Source of the DNA: Cellulomonas sp. RIT-PI-Y
GTDB lineage: Bacteria > Actinomycetota > Actinomycetes > Actinomycetales > Cellulomonadaceae
NCBI RefSeq assembly: GCF_025642745.1
Contig: NZ_JANZKP010000012.1
Coordinates: forward strand, 1 to 64,000
Direction: 5' to 3'
Length of the DNA stretch: 64,000 nt
The first letter of the stretch is position 1. Each line of letters begins with the position of its first letter. Below the pieces are notes generated by a model. That model made no database searches. It worked only from the letters and a program-made list of their open reading frames with translations, and had not been told where the DNA came from. This document shows, piece by piece, positions 1-11,360 of the stretch. The translations under genes and the position numbers were made by a program.

Positions 1-335
1 CGCTCCAGCGCCCCGGGAGCCGGCGGTTGCGGTGCGGTGCGGTGCGGCCGTGCCGGAGGACCCGCGCGGGGGCGTCGCATCGCCGGAGGAGCGTCGTGCG
101 GTGCCGCCCGCGGACGCAGGCCGTGCCGCGTCCGGCGGCGTGGCGGGACGCCGACCGCTCACCCGGGCCGGGGACGCCGGGCGACCCGGACGCGACGACG
201 GTGCCTGAGCGCCCGCACCCGCCCCGACCGACCTGGCGCCGTCCGCGGTGGGGCGGCGTCCGGACTCGGACGGGGAGAAGCTCGGCGGGACCTCGCGGTC
301 CGGCGTGCGGTCGTCGTCGGGGCGGCGAGGCACGA
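1..335. other. Left-edge non-coding stretch
   Basis: No gene is supported here. The open frames are high-GC shadows that run on into the antisense of the LCP gene, and none has a ribosome-binding site or a recognisable product. The stretch lies downstream of the leftward LCP gene and may hold its terminator, but no strong hairpin was found. It includes a short tandem repeat at 28-47. Confidence 0.5.
28..47. repeat. Four tandem copies of TGCGG
   Basis: Four perfect head-to-tail copies of the 5-mer TGCGG occupy 28-47. This is a simple repeat that could vary by slippage. No function can be read from it. Confidence 0.8.
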
Positions 336-1607
336 TCAGCCGCAGACCGCGGTGACGTCGTTCGCGGTGAAGGTCTCCTTGCCCGCCTCGCGGGTCTCCT
401 GCGGGGCGGGGGTGCTGGCCTCGGAGCTCGGCTCCTCGGTGGCCGGATCGGTCACGTCGTCCGTGGCCGTGTCGTCGGTGGCGGTGTCGTCCTCGAGCCC
501 GGTGGTCATCGGCCGGTCGTTGGCGATGTTGTCCCAGATGATGTCCGCGTCGTCGGTCCACACCACCCGGTTCGGGTCGCTGGGCGCCGTGGTGAACGGG
601 ATCGTCATGAAGGAGATGTTGTCACTGCTGATGCCCCGAAGGCTGGCACCCAACGCGGCCATGTCGGTGATCGAGGAGAATCCGCTGTCCACGGAGAGCG
701 ATGCGGTCGCCTGGTCCAGGAACCGGATCAGCTGGGTGACGTCGGTCAACAGGTTCTTGGTGAGCAGCTCCCGCATCACCGCGGCCAGCAGCTCCTGCTG
801 ACGGCCGAGCCGGTTCGTGTCGGACCCGTCGCCGACGCCGACGCCGGTGCGTGCCCGGGCGAAGGCCAGCGCCTGGGTGCCGTTCAGCAGCTGGTTGCCC
901 GCGTTGAGGTACAGCCCCGCCTTGGGCGCGGACATGTCGTTCGGGATGCACATGTTCACGCCGCCGATGGCGTCGATCATGTTGGTGAACCCGGCGAAGT
1001 CCACCACCACGAAGTGGTTGATCGGCACCCCGGTGTTGGTCTGCACGGTGTTCCAGGTGCACGCCGCCGCCGACGCGATGTCACCGCCGTTGTCCGCGCC
1101 GATCGAGAACGCGGAGTTGAACATCGCGTTCGACTGGGCGCCCGTGGTGCTGCCGTCGGTCATGGTGCAGGAAGGGATGTCGACCAGGGAGTCGCGGGGG
1201 ATGGAGATCAGCTCCACCCGGGTCCGGTCCGCGGAGATGTGCGCCACGATCGAGGTGTCGGACCGCATGCCGCCGACGTAGCCGCCGATCGCCTCGTTGT
1301 CGCCGTCCCGCTCGTCCGACCCGAGCAGCAGGATGTTGACCGGCTGGCCCGCGTTCGGGTCGGCGAGAGTGTCGTCGGTGGGGGTCGGCTGCGGGAGCGT
1401 GGTCACCAGGTCGCCGACGTCCGAGCTCGCGATGTTCCCGTTCAGCGTCTGGTAGATCGCGGCGGCGCCGGAGATGCCGAAGGCCATCAGACCGACGGCG
1501 GTGAGGGCGACACCTCGCAGCACGCGGTGACTGCGGCGGAACCGCCCGTGGCGGATGGCGCGCGGGCGTGCGGAGGCAGCGTGGCGTTGTGTCACGCGGA
1601 CGAGCAT
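336..1607 (-). CDS. LCP (LytR-CpsA-Psr) family cell-wall glycopolymer ligase
   Basis: A 423-residue membrane-anchored protein. After a basic cytoplasmic tail there is one transmembrane helix (about 31-51). An LCP domain follows (about 88-330) with the family signatures GSDERDG (96-102), RSDTSI (115-120), SIPRD (135-139) and the distal RAR and NRLGRQQ motifs (about 251-271) that bind the polyprenyl pyrophosphate. LCP enzymes move undecaprenyl-PP-linked glycopolymers onto peptidoglycan outside the membrane. The C-terminal tail is acidic and Thr/Pro-rich and contains a DTATD duplication encoded by a 15-bp direct repeat at 456-485. It lies beside rmlB and a large glycan locus, so it is a good candidate for attaching that glycan. 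In mycobacteria an LCP gene (cpsA, Rv3267) likewise lies beside rhamnose genes. Confidence 0.92.
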   Translation of the reverse strand: MLVRVTQRHAASARPRAIRHGRFRRSHRVLRGVALTAVGLMAFGISGAAAIYQTLNGNIASSDVGDLVTTLPQPTPTDDTLADPNAGQPVNILLLGSDERDGDNEAIGGYVGGMRSDTSIVAHISADRTRVELISIPRDSLVDIPSCTMTDGSTTGAQSNAMFNSAFSIGADNGGDIASAAACTWNTVQTNTGVPINHFVVVDFAGFTNMIDAIGGVNMCIPNDMSAPKAGLYLNAGNQLLNGTQALAFARARTGVGVGDGSDTNRLGRQQELLAAVMRELLTKNLLTDVTQLIRFLDQATASLSVDSGFSSITDMAALGASLRGISSDNISFMTIPFTTAPSDPNRVVWTDDADIIWDNIANDRPMTTGLEDDTATDDTATDDVTDPATEEPSSEASTPAPQETREAGKETFTANDVTAVCG

Positions 1608-1691
1608 AGGAGGCGCGGGCCGGTGCGCGACGCATCCCGGGGGCGGAGCTGGTGAAGAGGGTGTGCAGACCAGACATTCCGCCGACCGGCA

Positions 1692-1717
1692 CCCCGGCCT
1701 CCCGCAGGAGGCCGGGG
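1692..1717 (-). terminator. Hairpin terminator after rmlB
   Basis: A perfect 11-bp inverted repeat (1692-1702 and 1707-1717) with the 4-nt loop CGCA lies 8 bp past the rmlB stop. No T-run follows, as is common for actinobacterial terminators. Confidence 0.8.
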
Positions 1718-1725
1718 ACGGGGCT

Positions 1726-3973
<2,248 letters not shown>

Positions 3974-3974
3974 G

Positions 3975-5531
3975 ATGGTCGCGAGGTCACCGCTGTTCTC
4001 CGTCGTCACCCCGGTCTACGACCCTCCGACGGACGCGCTGCGCGCGATGATCGCCTCGGTCGTGGATCAGACCGATCCGGACCTGGAACTGATCCTGGTG
4101 GACGACCGGTCGACCCGGGACGAGGTGCGCGAGACGCTGCGTGAGGCGGCCGCGCAGGACGACCGGGTGCGGGTGATCGAGCGCGCGCAGGGCGGAGGGA
4201 TCGTTGCGGCCTCCAACGACGCGATCGCCGCCGCCCGGGGGGAGTTCCTGGCCCTCGTGGACCACGACGACCTGCTGGTGCCGGAGGCCCTCGCGACCAT
4301 GCGGGCCGCGATCGACGCGCACCCGGACGTGGACTACCTGTACTCCGACGAGGACAAGCTCGGCGCGGACGGTGAGCTCTACGACCGCGACCGCAAGCCC
4401 GACTGGTCGCCGGAGCGGCTGCGCGGGCACATGTATCCCGGGCACCTGTCCGTGCTGCGCACCCGCGTGGTGCGCGAGGTCGGCGGGTTCCGCGCGCGCT
4501 GCGAGGGATCGCAGGACCACGACCTCGTCCTGCGGGTGACCGAGATCGCCCGGCGGGTGCACCACGTCCGCTCGGTGCTCTACCACTGGCGGGTGGTCCC
4601 GGGCTCGGCGGCCGGTGAGGTCGGGGCCAAGCCGTACGCCTGGGACGCCGGGGTCCGAGCGGTCCAGGACCACCTGGAGCGGACCGGTGTGCCGGGAGAG
4701 GCCACGAAGGGCTGGCTGACCAGCACCTACCGGGTGCGGAGATCGACCGACCCACGACGGCTGGTCAGCGTGGTGATCGCCACGGACGGCTCGGGCGGGC
4801 GGGTCTGGGGCCAGGACCGGGTCTGGGTGACCGAGGCGGTCCGGTCACTGGTGGCCCGTGCCGGTCATCCGCGGATCGAGATCGTGGTCGTGCACACCAA
4901 GGGCACACCCGCCGCCGTGCTCGCCGACCTGAAGGCGATCGGCGGTGACCGGGTGCGGGCGATCCCGGCACCGGCGGGCATCGGTCATGCCGCGATGGTC
5001 AACCACGGTGTGCTGTGCGCCCGAGGGTCGTGGCTGGTCCTGCTCGACCAGCAGACCGAGGTGATCTCGGACGACCTCATCGTGCAGCTGGTGGCACCGC
5101 TGGACGAGGACGACGTCGGGGCGGTGGGCGCCCGCATCCTGCAGGAGGACGGTCGGCTCTGGCACGCCGGGTGGATCCACCGCGACGGCACCCTCGTGCC
5201 CTATGCGCGCGGGTGGCGTCCCCAGGAACACGGTCCGTTCGCGGCCCTGCAGGTGGCGCGGGAGGTCACCGCGATGTCCGGCGTGGCCTGCGGGATCCGA
5301 CGGGAGGTCTTCCTGGAGGCCGGCGGTCTCAACGAGAACCGGTTCGGACCGCTGTCCGGACTCGACCTCTCGCTCAAGCTGCGCGCGGCCGGGCGGCGCC
5401 TGGTCTGGCAGCCGGAGGCCACCCTCTACCGCCTCGGGCCCGAGGCGACGGCGGAGCCGGACCAGTGGACGCAGTTGGACGTCAGGTGGGGACTCGACCG
5501 CGAGGATCCCTACCTGCCGGACGACCGGTGA
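3975..5531 (+). CDS. Two-domain GT2 glycosyltransferase
   Basis: 518 residues with two GT2-like halves. The N-terminal domain (1-250) has the nucleotide-binding DDRSTRDE (43-50), the metal-binding DHDD (96-99), YSDEDK, and a later QDHD. The second half starts near 262 with SVVIATDG. Where its DxD should lie it has LLDQQTEV (Asp358-Gln-Gln), so this half may be inactive, metal-independent or only a binding module. Fused tandem GT2 domains are typical of rhamnan assembly enzymes such as the C-terminal part of WsaE. The gene is probably coupled to the upstream methyltransferase (1-bp gap). Its stop overlaps the GTG of the next gene. Sugar specificity cannot be read from the sequence; rhamnose is suggested by context. 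Confidence 0.88.
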   Translation: MVARSPLFSVVTPVYDPPTDALRAMIASVVDQTDPDLELILVDDRSTRDEVRETLREAAAQDDRVRVIERAQGGGIVAASNDAIAAARGEFLALVDHDDLLVPEALATMRAAIDAHPDVDYLYSDEDKLGADGELYDRDRKPDWSPERLRGHMYPGHLSVLRTRVVREVGGFRARCEGSQDHDLVLRVTEIARRVHHVRSVLYHWRVVPGSAAGEVGAKPYAWDAGVRAVQDHLERTGVPGEATKGWLTSTYRVRRSTDPRRLVSVVIATDGSGGRVWGQDRVWVTEAVRSLVARAGHPRIEIVVVHTKGTPAAVLADLKAIGGDRVRAIPAPAGIGHAAMVNHGVLCARGSWLVLLDQQTEVISDDLIVQLVAPLDEDDVGAVGARILQEDGRLWHAGWIHRDGTLVPYARGWRPQEHGPFAALQVAREVTAMSGVACGIRREVFLEAGGLNENRFGPLSGLDLSLKLRAAGRRLVWQPEATLYRLGPEATAEPDQWTQLDVRWGLDREDPYLPDDR

Positions 5532-7114
5532 GCGCGGAGGCGGCCGGCCCCCACCCGCTGCGGTACGCCGCACGTCGCCGTGCCACGACGGCGCGCGGTA
5601 CGGGCGCCTCGCTGAGCAGATGGGGCACCCGCGCCGTGGTCGCGCTCGGCTCGTCGTGGGCGATGTGGCTGATCGTCGCCGTGTTCGTCGCCCAGGCGTC
5701 CTTGCTCGCGGTGACCTTGCACGAGTCGCTCTACGACGAGAGCTACCACCTCGGGGTCATCAGGTACTTCGCTCAGGGACACTCTCCGTGGGAGAGCCAG
5801 CCCGACGACCTGGTCCGTCTGGGGGACGTCGAGCGCTACGGCTCGTACCTGTACCACTGGCTCCTCAGCTTCCCGTGGCGGTGGACCGCAGGCCTCCCGC
5901 TCGCCGAGCACCGACTGGTGATCCGCCTGCTGACCGTGGCGATGGTGGCCGGGGCACTGGCCGTGATCAGACGTCTCGGGCGTGTGCTGGGGCTGTCGGG
6001 TCTGGCGGCGAACGTCGTGGTGCTGATCGTCGCCGCCGTGCCGATGACCACCTTCCTCGGCGTCACGGTCAACTACGACAACCTCGCGTTCCTGCTCCTG
6101 CCGGTGATGTGGCTTCCCGCGGTCCGGCTGTTGAGGGCGGACCGGTTCGACGGCTACGGGTGGTCGTTGTTCCTGCTGGCGGGAGCGGCGCTGTCGCTGA
6201 CCAAGTACTCGATGCTGCCGTTCGTCGCCGTCACCGGCATCTCCGTGCTGGTCGGCCAGGTCCGAGCTGTCCTGCGCAGACGGAGCATCGGATTGGCCGA
6301 CTGGCGCTGGCGCCCCAGGCCGATCCTGGCCGTGCTCGGCGCGGTGCTGGCGGTGGCCGCCATGCTGGAGCGCTACGGCGTGAACCTGATCCGATACGGC
6401 AGCGTGCAACCGGACTGCGCCGTGGTGCACCCGGTGTCGATCTGCCAGACCTGGGCACCCTGGGGGCGCAACTACCTGCTCGACCCGACGTTCCCGGATC
6501 AGGCGGTCAGCTGGCGCGGTCTGGTCGACTACGTCACACACGACTGGTTGCCCGGGACGATGCTGACCTGGTCGTTCTTCCCGGTGGACGGCAGCGACGG
6601 GCCGACCGCCAACTACGGCGCGCACATCGTGGGTCTGGTGCTGACGGCCGGGACCCTGGGCGTTCTGGCGCTGATCGTCCTGGCGCCCCGCACCGCTCTC
6701 GGTCTTCCGGGCGGCCTGACCCTGACCCTGTCCTGCGCGCTCTACCTGATGGCGTTGCTCAGCACGGGGTACGGCACGGCACGCACCCTGGGTGAGCCCC
6801 TTGGCGTGCAGGGTCGTTATCTGCAGCCGGTGATGGTGCCCCTGCTGCTCCTGGCCGCTCGTGGTCTGACCGCCGTCCTGGCGGCGAACGGGCGCCGGGT
6901 CGGCATCGCGATGCGCTGGGCGGGAGCGGCCGTCCTGATCGCGGGCCTGAGCCAGTCCGGTGGGCTGATCGGCGTGCTCGCCCGTTCCGAGCCGCAGTGG
7001 TTCCGTGAGACGGAGGCCACGGCGGTGATCCTCGAACTGCAGGACCGGGTGCAGTGGTGGGTGACGGACGATGCGTTGCTCCCGGACGTCCGGGACCTCA
7101 CCGAGGGCTACTGA
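5528..7114 (+). CDS. Polytopic GT-C type membrane glycosyltransferase (predicted)
   Basis: The start is placed at the GTG overlapping the previous stop (GTGA), giving 528 residues. The frame stays open further upstream, but that part lies inside the GT2 gene. The first helix (about 43-65) is followed by a loop with Asp70-Glu71 in LYDESYHLG. An acidic pair in the first outer loop is the usual catalytic position of GT-C enzymes that use polyprenyl-phosphate sugars. About ten further hydrophobic segments follow. It probably adds a sugar to the glycan on the outer face. Donor and acceptor are unknown. It is the last gene of a three-gene rightward run and converges on the next gene with 19 bp between stops. 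Confidence 0.8.
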   Translation: MSAEAAGPHPLRYAARRRATTARGTGASLSRWGTRAVVALGSSWAMWLIVAVFVAQASLLAVTLHESLYDESYHLGVIRYFAQGHSPWESQPDDLVRLGDVERYGSYLYHWLLSFPWRWTAGLPLAEHRLVIRLLTVAMVAGALAVIRRLGRVLGLSGLAANVVVLIVAAVPMTTFLGVTVNYDNLAFLLLPVMWLPAVRLLRADRFDGYGWSLFLLAGAALSLTKYSMLPFVAVTGISVLVGQVRAVLRRRSIGLADWRWRPRPILAVLGAVLAVAAMLERYGVNLIRYGSVQPDCAVVHPVSICQTWAPWGRNYLLDPTFPDQAVSWRGLVDYVTHDWLPGTMLTWSFFPVDGSDGPTANYGAHIVGLVLTAGTLGVLALIVLAPRTALGLPGGLTLTLSCALYLMALLSTGYGTARTLGEPLGVQGRYLQPVMVPLLLLAARGLTAVLAANGRRVGIAMRWAGAAVLIAGLSQSGGLIGVLARSEPQWFRETEATAVILELQDRVQWWVTDDALLPDVRDLTEGY

Positions 7115-7133
7115 GCCGGCGCCCGCTGCTGCC

Positions 7134-8321
7134 TCACCGTCCGGTCAGCCCGAGTCCGTCCGAGACGCGATCCACCATGGCCGCCGGGGAGTACGCGGCG
7201 ATCGCATGCTCGTATGCGCGGCGGCCCATCTCCCGCCCTGCGGTGCGACGGCCGCGCACGGCTTCGGCCAGCACGACGTCCCACTCGTCGACCCGGGACA
7301 GCAGGCCGGTGACGCCGTGCTCGATCGCGGCGGACATGGTGTAGGTCGGAGAAGCCACGCTGGCCACGGCGACCGCAGCCGCGTCGAAGTACTTGAGCTC
7401 CGACTTGCAGTTGGTGAACCGGTTGTCCTGCAAGGGGGCGAGGCTCAGGTCGACCTCGGCGATCAGCCGCTGGAGATCGAGGTAGTCGGTGAGCGGGGTC
7501 TGGTCGATCCGGTCGGTGAACCGGCCCAAGGGCGAACCGGTGAGGTCGAGGAATCCGACCAGCCGCAACCGCACGGACTCGTCCCGCCTCATCAGCCGGG
7601 CCAGAGCACCGGCGGCGAGCGCGAGGTCGCGGTTGTGCGTGGGGGTACCGGAGAAGTACCCGAGGTGGACGGTGCCGTCATCGGGATCGCCGGCGGCGTC
7701 GCGAGCGTGGACCAGTTCCTGCGAGTAGGCGATCTGCTCCGCGCCCATGAAGTTGGGGATCACCCGGACGGGCTGATCGAGCACCTCGCGGGTGCGGGCC
7801 GCCAGGAAGTCGTTGGTGACGATCACCTCGTCGGCGAGCTCCATCGTCTGCCGGACCCGGGCGAAGTAGGCGAACCACCAGTTCCACATGTGCTCGGCGG
7901 CCGCGGGGTCCCCCTCGTACTGGTCGAGGGTCTTGACCACCTCCGGCACGATCGCCAGGTCGAAGACGTAGTCGTCCACGTCGACCAGGACCCGGGTGCC
8001 GAATCGCCGTGCCACCGACATGAGCTGGGCGACCTGGTCGCTGTAGGGCACCCGGCACACCACCAGGACGTCGACGTCCTTGACCAGATCGAGCAGCGCG
8101 TGGCCGTCGGCCTCGTGGAACCAGCTCGCGCTCACCCCGGGCACCAGCTCGTTCAGGGCCATCGCGGTGTTGTAGCAGCGGTAGCGGAACGTGGAGGCGT
8201 CCGGCGACCGGTAGTAGTAGGCCACTCGGACGCCCTCCGCGCGGAGCATACGGCTCCGTGCGGCGAAGGACAGGTCCCACGGATCGCGGTAATCGGGCGG
8301 CGCGACCGGGACCTCACGCAT
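7134..8321 (-). CDS. GT4-like glycosyltransferase
   Basis: 395 residues with the GT-B layout. There is an N-terminal Rossmann-like half (VRVAYYYRSPDAS, then VDVLVVCRVPYSD). The C-terminal half has HLGYFSGTPTHNRDL and SLAPLQDNRFTNCKS near the nucleotide-sugar site, ending in a helix of the GT4 type. The start overlaps the end of the upstream WsaF-like gene by 8 bp, so the two are translated together at the end of the wzm-wzt operon. Products in such exporter operons assemble the backbone in the cytoplasm. The exact linkage is unknown. Confidence 0.82.
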   Translation of the reverse strand: MREVPVAPPDYRDPWDLSFAARSRMLRAEGVRVAYYYRSPDASTFRYRCYNTAMALNELVPGVSASWFHEADGHALLDLVKDVDVLVVCRVPYSDQVAQLMSVARRFGTRVLVDVDDYVFDLAIVPEVVKTLDQYEGDPAAAEHMWNWWFAYFARVRQTMELADEVIVTNDFLAARTREVLDQPVRVIPNFMGAEQIAYSQELVHARDAAGDPDDGTVHLGYFSGTPTHNRDLALAAGALARLMRRDESVRLRLVGFLDLTGSPLGRFTDRIDQTPLTDYLDLQRLIAEVDLSLAPLQDNRFTNCKSELKYFDAAAVAVASVASPTYTMSAAIEHGVTGLLSRVDEWDVVLAEAVRGRRTAGREMGRRAYEHAIAAYSPAAMVDRVSDGLGLTGR

Positions 8322-10098
8322 CGCCGAACGCCTTGGTGAGGTGCTCGACCGCGGGAGCGAGATTCTCCGCCCACGGGGCGAAGTGGGGGGTCGGTGCCGG
8401 AACGAACGGCTGGTCGGTCAGCTCCTCGACCCGCCGGACCGCCTGTCCGATCGCTTCCGCGATCGCGTCGACCGACGGAACCGCGACCAGGATCCGGTCG
8501 CTGACCTCGTCGAACCGCATCTTGCCGGCCCATTCGTTGGTGACGACCATCGAGCCGCTCGCGGCGAGATCGAGCGGCGGGTAGGAGGGGTGGGGTGAGG
8601 CCATCAGCGACAGGCCGATGTCCATCCGGCCGAGGAAGTCGCCGTAGTCCGCCCAGCCGAGTGAGCCGTGCACCGCAGGGCGTGACCCGTCCGAGAACTC
8701 CAGTGCGGGGACGTCCCGCCCGACCAGGTGGATCTGCCAGGAGTCGCGGTCCAGATGGCCGTCGGCAATCGCCCGCTCCAACGCCGCGAGTCCCAGTTCG
8801 AACAGGTTCCGAGGGTTGTGCGGCCGGGCGTAGAAGAACAGGTGACGCCGGTCGTCCGCGCCGAGCAACCGACCGGGGCGCAGGAAGGAACGGAACGACG
8901 GCTCGAAGGAGACCGCGGTTCGGGAGAGGTTGTCCAGGCCGGTGGCGATCAGGTGCTGCAGCAGATTCCCGGTGTTGACCACCACCTGGAGCCCGGGGTG
9001 GTTCATGGTGCGGGACGCGTACAACCAGTCGTGCCCGATCGGGTAGAAGCAGCGTTCGTCCTCCTGGAGGACGTACGCGACGTGGTCGGCGGGCACGGTC
9101 TCGAGCACGGCTGCGGTCGACCACCACGACGTGGTCAGGAAGAGGTCGTCGTCGCCGATCTCCAGGTAGTCACCGCGCTCGCACGGGATGTAGGCCAGTT
9201 CGGGCTGCTCGGACGGCCGCAGACCGACCGTCTGGAACAACTCGGCGAGACCGGACGCGTCCGGCGGAGCGGTGCGCGTCACGATCCGCAGTCGACGGCC
9301 CGAGCGCTCGGCCCAGGAGGCGGCGAGGAGCAGGGCGGTCGCCACCCCGCCGAACAGCGAGTTGGCGCCGATCGAGTCCGTGACCAGGTTGATCCGTCGC
9401 ACGGTGGGTCCGGGGACCACACGCAGGGGGAGCAGGTCCGGCCGCCGGCGACCGAGGTAGTGGGACACCGTCACCGACGTCGTGGAGTCGTCGCCGGGCT
9501 CGCCGCGCAGATTGACTCCCCGGCCGTTGGGCCGCCGGTGCTCCCCGATGCCGTGCCACAGGTAGTGCGACAGCGGGTTCATCCCGGTCGCGGCCACGTC
9601 CGCGTTGTGGCTCAGGTACCACGCGGTGTCGAAGTGCGGGGACGGGTCCAGCGCCAGGGCAGCGCCCTCGCGGACGAAGTGCACCAGCGGGTTCTCGCCC
9701 GAGGCGTCGACCTCGGCGTTCTGGCGCAGGTACCAGGCCGAGTCGAATCCGGCCCGGACCGGGTTCAGCCCCGCCCGTCCGCCCTCGGTGAGGTAGTGGC
9801 CGAGCGGGTCGAGGCCGGACGCACCCACCTGGGGATAGGCCTCTGCGTACCAGGACGGGTCGAACAGGGGAGAGGGGGACCGGCCCTCGCGTCGGCCGTA
9901 CTGGTCGAAGTGGGACCGGGCGTCGATCCCGGTCCCCGCGAGGTCCGCGTTGGACTCCAGGTAGAACGCCGCGTCGAACAGGATCGAGAGCTCGTCCGAC
10001 GGGACCGGATCGGGTACCGGGACCGAGGGGGCCGGGCGGACCCGTCGATAGACCCCCCGGGCCACCCGGGCCAGATAGCGCTTGGCTCGCTCGACCAT
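8314..10098 (-). CDS. WsaF-family rhamnosyltransferase with four N-terminal repeats
   Basis: 594 residues from ATG 10098 (MVERAKRYLAR). A longer frame exists but overlaps the wzt gene. After a short basic start, four repeats of about 37 residues (roughly 31-180) follow the pattern FD..WYL..N.D, then G..PL.HY and EGR.P. Next comes a GT-B glycosyltransferase of the WsaF type: RRINLVTDSIG, FGGVATAL, YVLQEDE, FFYARPHNPRN, HLVGRD and SLMASPHPSYPPLD. WsaF in Geobacillus is a rhamnosyltransferase of S-layer glycan synthesis. The repeats occur at the front of various polysaccharide enzymes and have no established role; binding the growing chain or a partner enzyme is a guess. It sits 59 bp downstream of wzt. 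Confidence 0.87.
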   Translation of the reverse strand: MVERAKRYLARVARGVYRRVRPAPSVPVPDPVPSDELSILFDAAFYLESNADLAGTGIDARSHFDQYGRREGRSPSPLFDPSWYAEAYPQVGASGLDPLGHYLTEGGRAGLNPVRAGFDSAWYLRQNAEVDASGENPLVHFVREGAALALDPSPHFDTAWYLSHNADVAATGMNPLSHYLWHGIGEHRRPNGRGVNLRGEPGDDSTTSVTVSHYLGRRRPDLLPLRVVPGPTVRRINLVTDSIGANSLFGGVATALLLAASWAERSGRRLRIVTRTAPPDASGLAELFQTVGLRPSEQPELAYIPCERGDYLEIGDDDLFLTTSWWSTAAVLETVPADHVAYVLQEDERCFYPIGHDWLYASRTMNHPGLQVVVNTGNLLQHLIATGLDNLSRTAVSFEPSFRSFLRPGRLLGADDRRHLFFYARPHNPRNLFELGLAALERAIADGHLDRDSWQIHLVGRDVPALEFSDGSRPAVHGSLGWADYGDFLGRMDIGLSLMASPHPSYPPLDLAASGSMVVTNEWAGKMRFDEVSDRILVAVPSVDAIAEAIGQAVRRVEELTDQPFVPAPTPHFAPWAENLAPAVEHLTKAFGDA

Positions 10099-10157
10099 GT
10101 CGTCCTTGTCTCCTCGGCGCAGCCAGGGGCCGCGCGATGTGCTGTTCCCGGTCCGGC

Positions 10158-11360
10158 CTAGTGCTGACCGACGCTGAAGCTCGAATCGAGGTAGAGCGCC
10201 CCCTGCGACCGGCCGTCCGCCTCCACCGTGAAGTGCAGCGCGTCGGGAAGTGCGTGCACCTCGGTGCCCTCGCGCGTGGACAGCGAGGTCTGCACGATGT
10301 ACTCGCCTTCGCCCAGCCGCAGGTTCTTCAGGTGGAAGGAGTACTGCTGCGTGCCCCGGACGTCCGGGGTGACCGCCTCCAGCAGATGGGTGTTGGTACC
10401 TCCGAGCACGGTGCCGAGCGGCGTCGCGATCGCGATGCCGAGCTCCCACCCCGCGGGCAACGGGGTCTCCGCCCGGACCTCCAGGGCGACGGTGAGATCC
10501 GCGCCGGTGGCGATCACCGCGCCGCCGTTCTCGCCGCGGGCGCCGATCAGGCCGAGTGCGGACACCGAGGCGATCGGCAGGCCGACGCCGCCGGTCACCG
10601 ACTGCCGGCGCTCGATCTCCTCCTTGCGGGTCGCCTCGAAGTCGGCGCGCAGCACCTTCAGGGCCTCGCGCGGCGGCCCGTCGGCCGCCAGGTTGCCGTG
10701 GTCGAGCACCACCGCTCGGTCGCAGAACTCCGCGACCTGGTCCAGGCCGTGGGTGACCAGGACGATGGTGCGGCCCTCGCGCTGGAACTCCCGGATGCGC
10801 TCGAGGCACTTGCGCTGGAACGGCTCGTCCCCGACGGCCAGCACCTCGTCGACCAGGAGGATGTCCGGATCGACGTGCACGGCGACCGCGAAGGCCAGCC
10901 GGACGTACATGCCCGAGGAGTAGAACTTCACCTGGGTGTCGATGAACGCCTCGATCCCGGAGAACTCGACGATCGCATCGAAGTGCTTGTCGGTCTCCTG
11001 CCGGGACAGCCCGAGGATGGAGGCGTTGAGATAGACGTTCTCCCGCCCGGTGAGGTCCGGGTGGAATCCCGCCCCGAGCTCGAGGAGGGCGGCCAGCCGT
11101 CCCCGCAACCGGACCTGTCCGGTGGTCGGCTGGATGATGCCGCCGATGGTCTTGAGCAGGGTGCTCTTGCCCGAGCCGTTCGGTCCGATCAGCCCGACGG
11201 TGGTCCCGGACTCGATCTGGACGCTCACGTCGCGGAGTGCCCAGAAGTCCTCCTTGTGCAGGTTGGAGCGGCCGAAGTTGACCAGTCGCTCCTTGAGGGA
11301 CTTCTCCTTGCGGATCACGAACCGCTTGGAGACCTGCTCGATGTCGATGACGGTGGTCAT
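10158..11360 (-). CDS. wzt: Polysaccharide ABC exporter ATPase with C-terminal substrate-reading domain
   Basis: 400 residues from the ATG that overlaps the wzm stop (TGATG). The N-terminal ABC domain has Walker A GPNGSGKST (59-67), a Wzt-type signature YSSGMYVRLAFAVA, Walker B ILLVDEVLAVGD and the switch His in LVTHG. The region beyond about 240 is a beta-rich Wzt-C-like domain with VALEVRAETPLPAGWELGI. In O-antigen systems that domain recognises the modified non-reducing end of the chain before export. It pairs with wzm to move the lipid-linked polymer across the membrane. The presence of the C-domain fits the capping methyltransferase candidate at 2894. Confidence 0.93.
   Translation of the reverse strand: MTTVIDIEQVSKRFVIRKEKSLKERLVNFGRSNLHKEDFWALRDVSVQIESGTTVGLIGPNGSGKSTLLKTIGGIIQPTTGQVRLRGRLAALLELGAGFHPDLTGRENVYLNASILGLSRQETDKHFDAIVEFSGIEAFIDTQVKFYSSGMYVRLAFAVAVHVDPDILLVDEVLAVGDEPFQRKCLERIREFQREGRTIVLVTHGLDQVAEFCDRAVVLDHGNLAADGPPREALKVLRADFEATRKEEIERRQSVTGGVGLPIASVSALGLIGARGENGGAVIATGADLTVALEVRAETPLPAGWELGIAIATPLGTVLGGTNTHLLEAVTPDVRGTQQYSFHLKNLRLGEGEYIVQTSLSTREGTEVHALPDALHFTVEADGRSQGALYLDSSFSVGQH

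Noticed and set aside
27-1655. Rightward frame of 542 codons at the left edge
   Set aside because: It is antisense to the LCP gene, whose LCP motifs are clear. The frame shows only shadow composition.
5015-5527. Long N-terminal extension of the 5528 GT-C gene
   Set aside because: It lies inside the GT2 gene in another frame. The GTG overlapping that gene's stop gives a normal start just before the first helix.
10099-10809. N-terminal extension of the WsaF-like gene
   Set aside because: It overlaps wzt in another frame. The ATG at 10098 gives a sensible basic start before the repeats.
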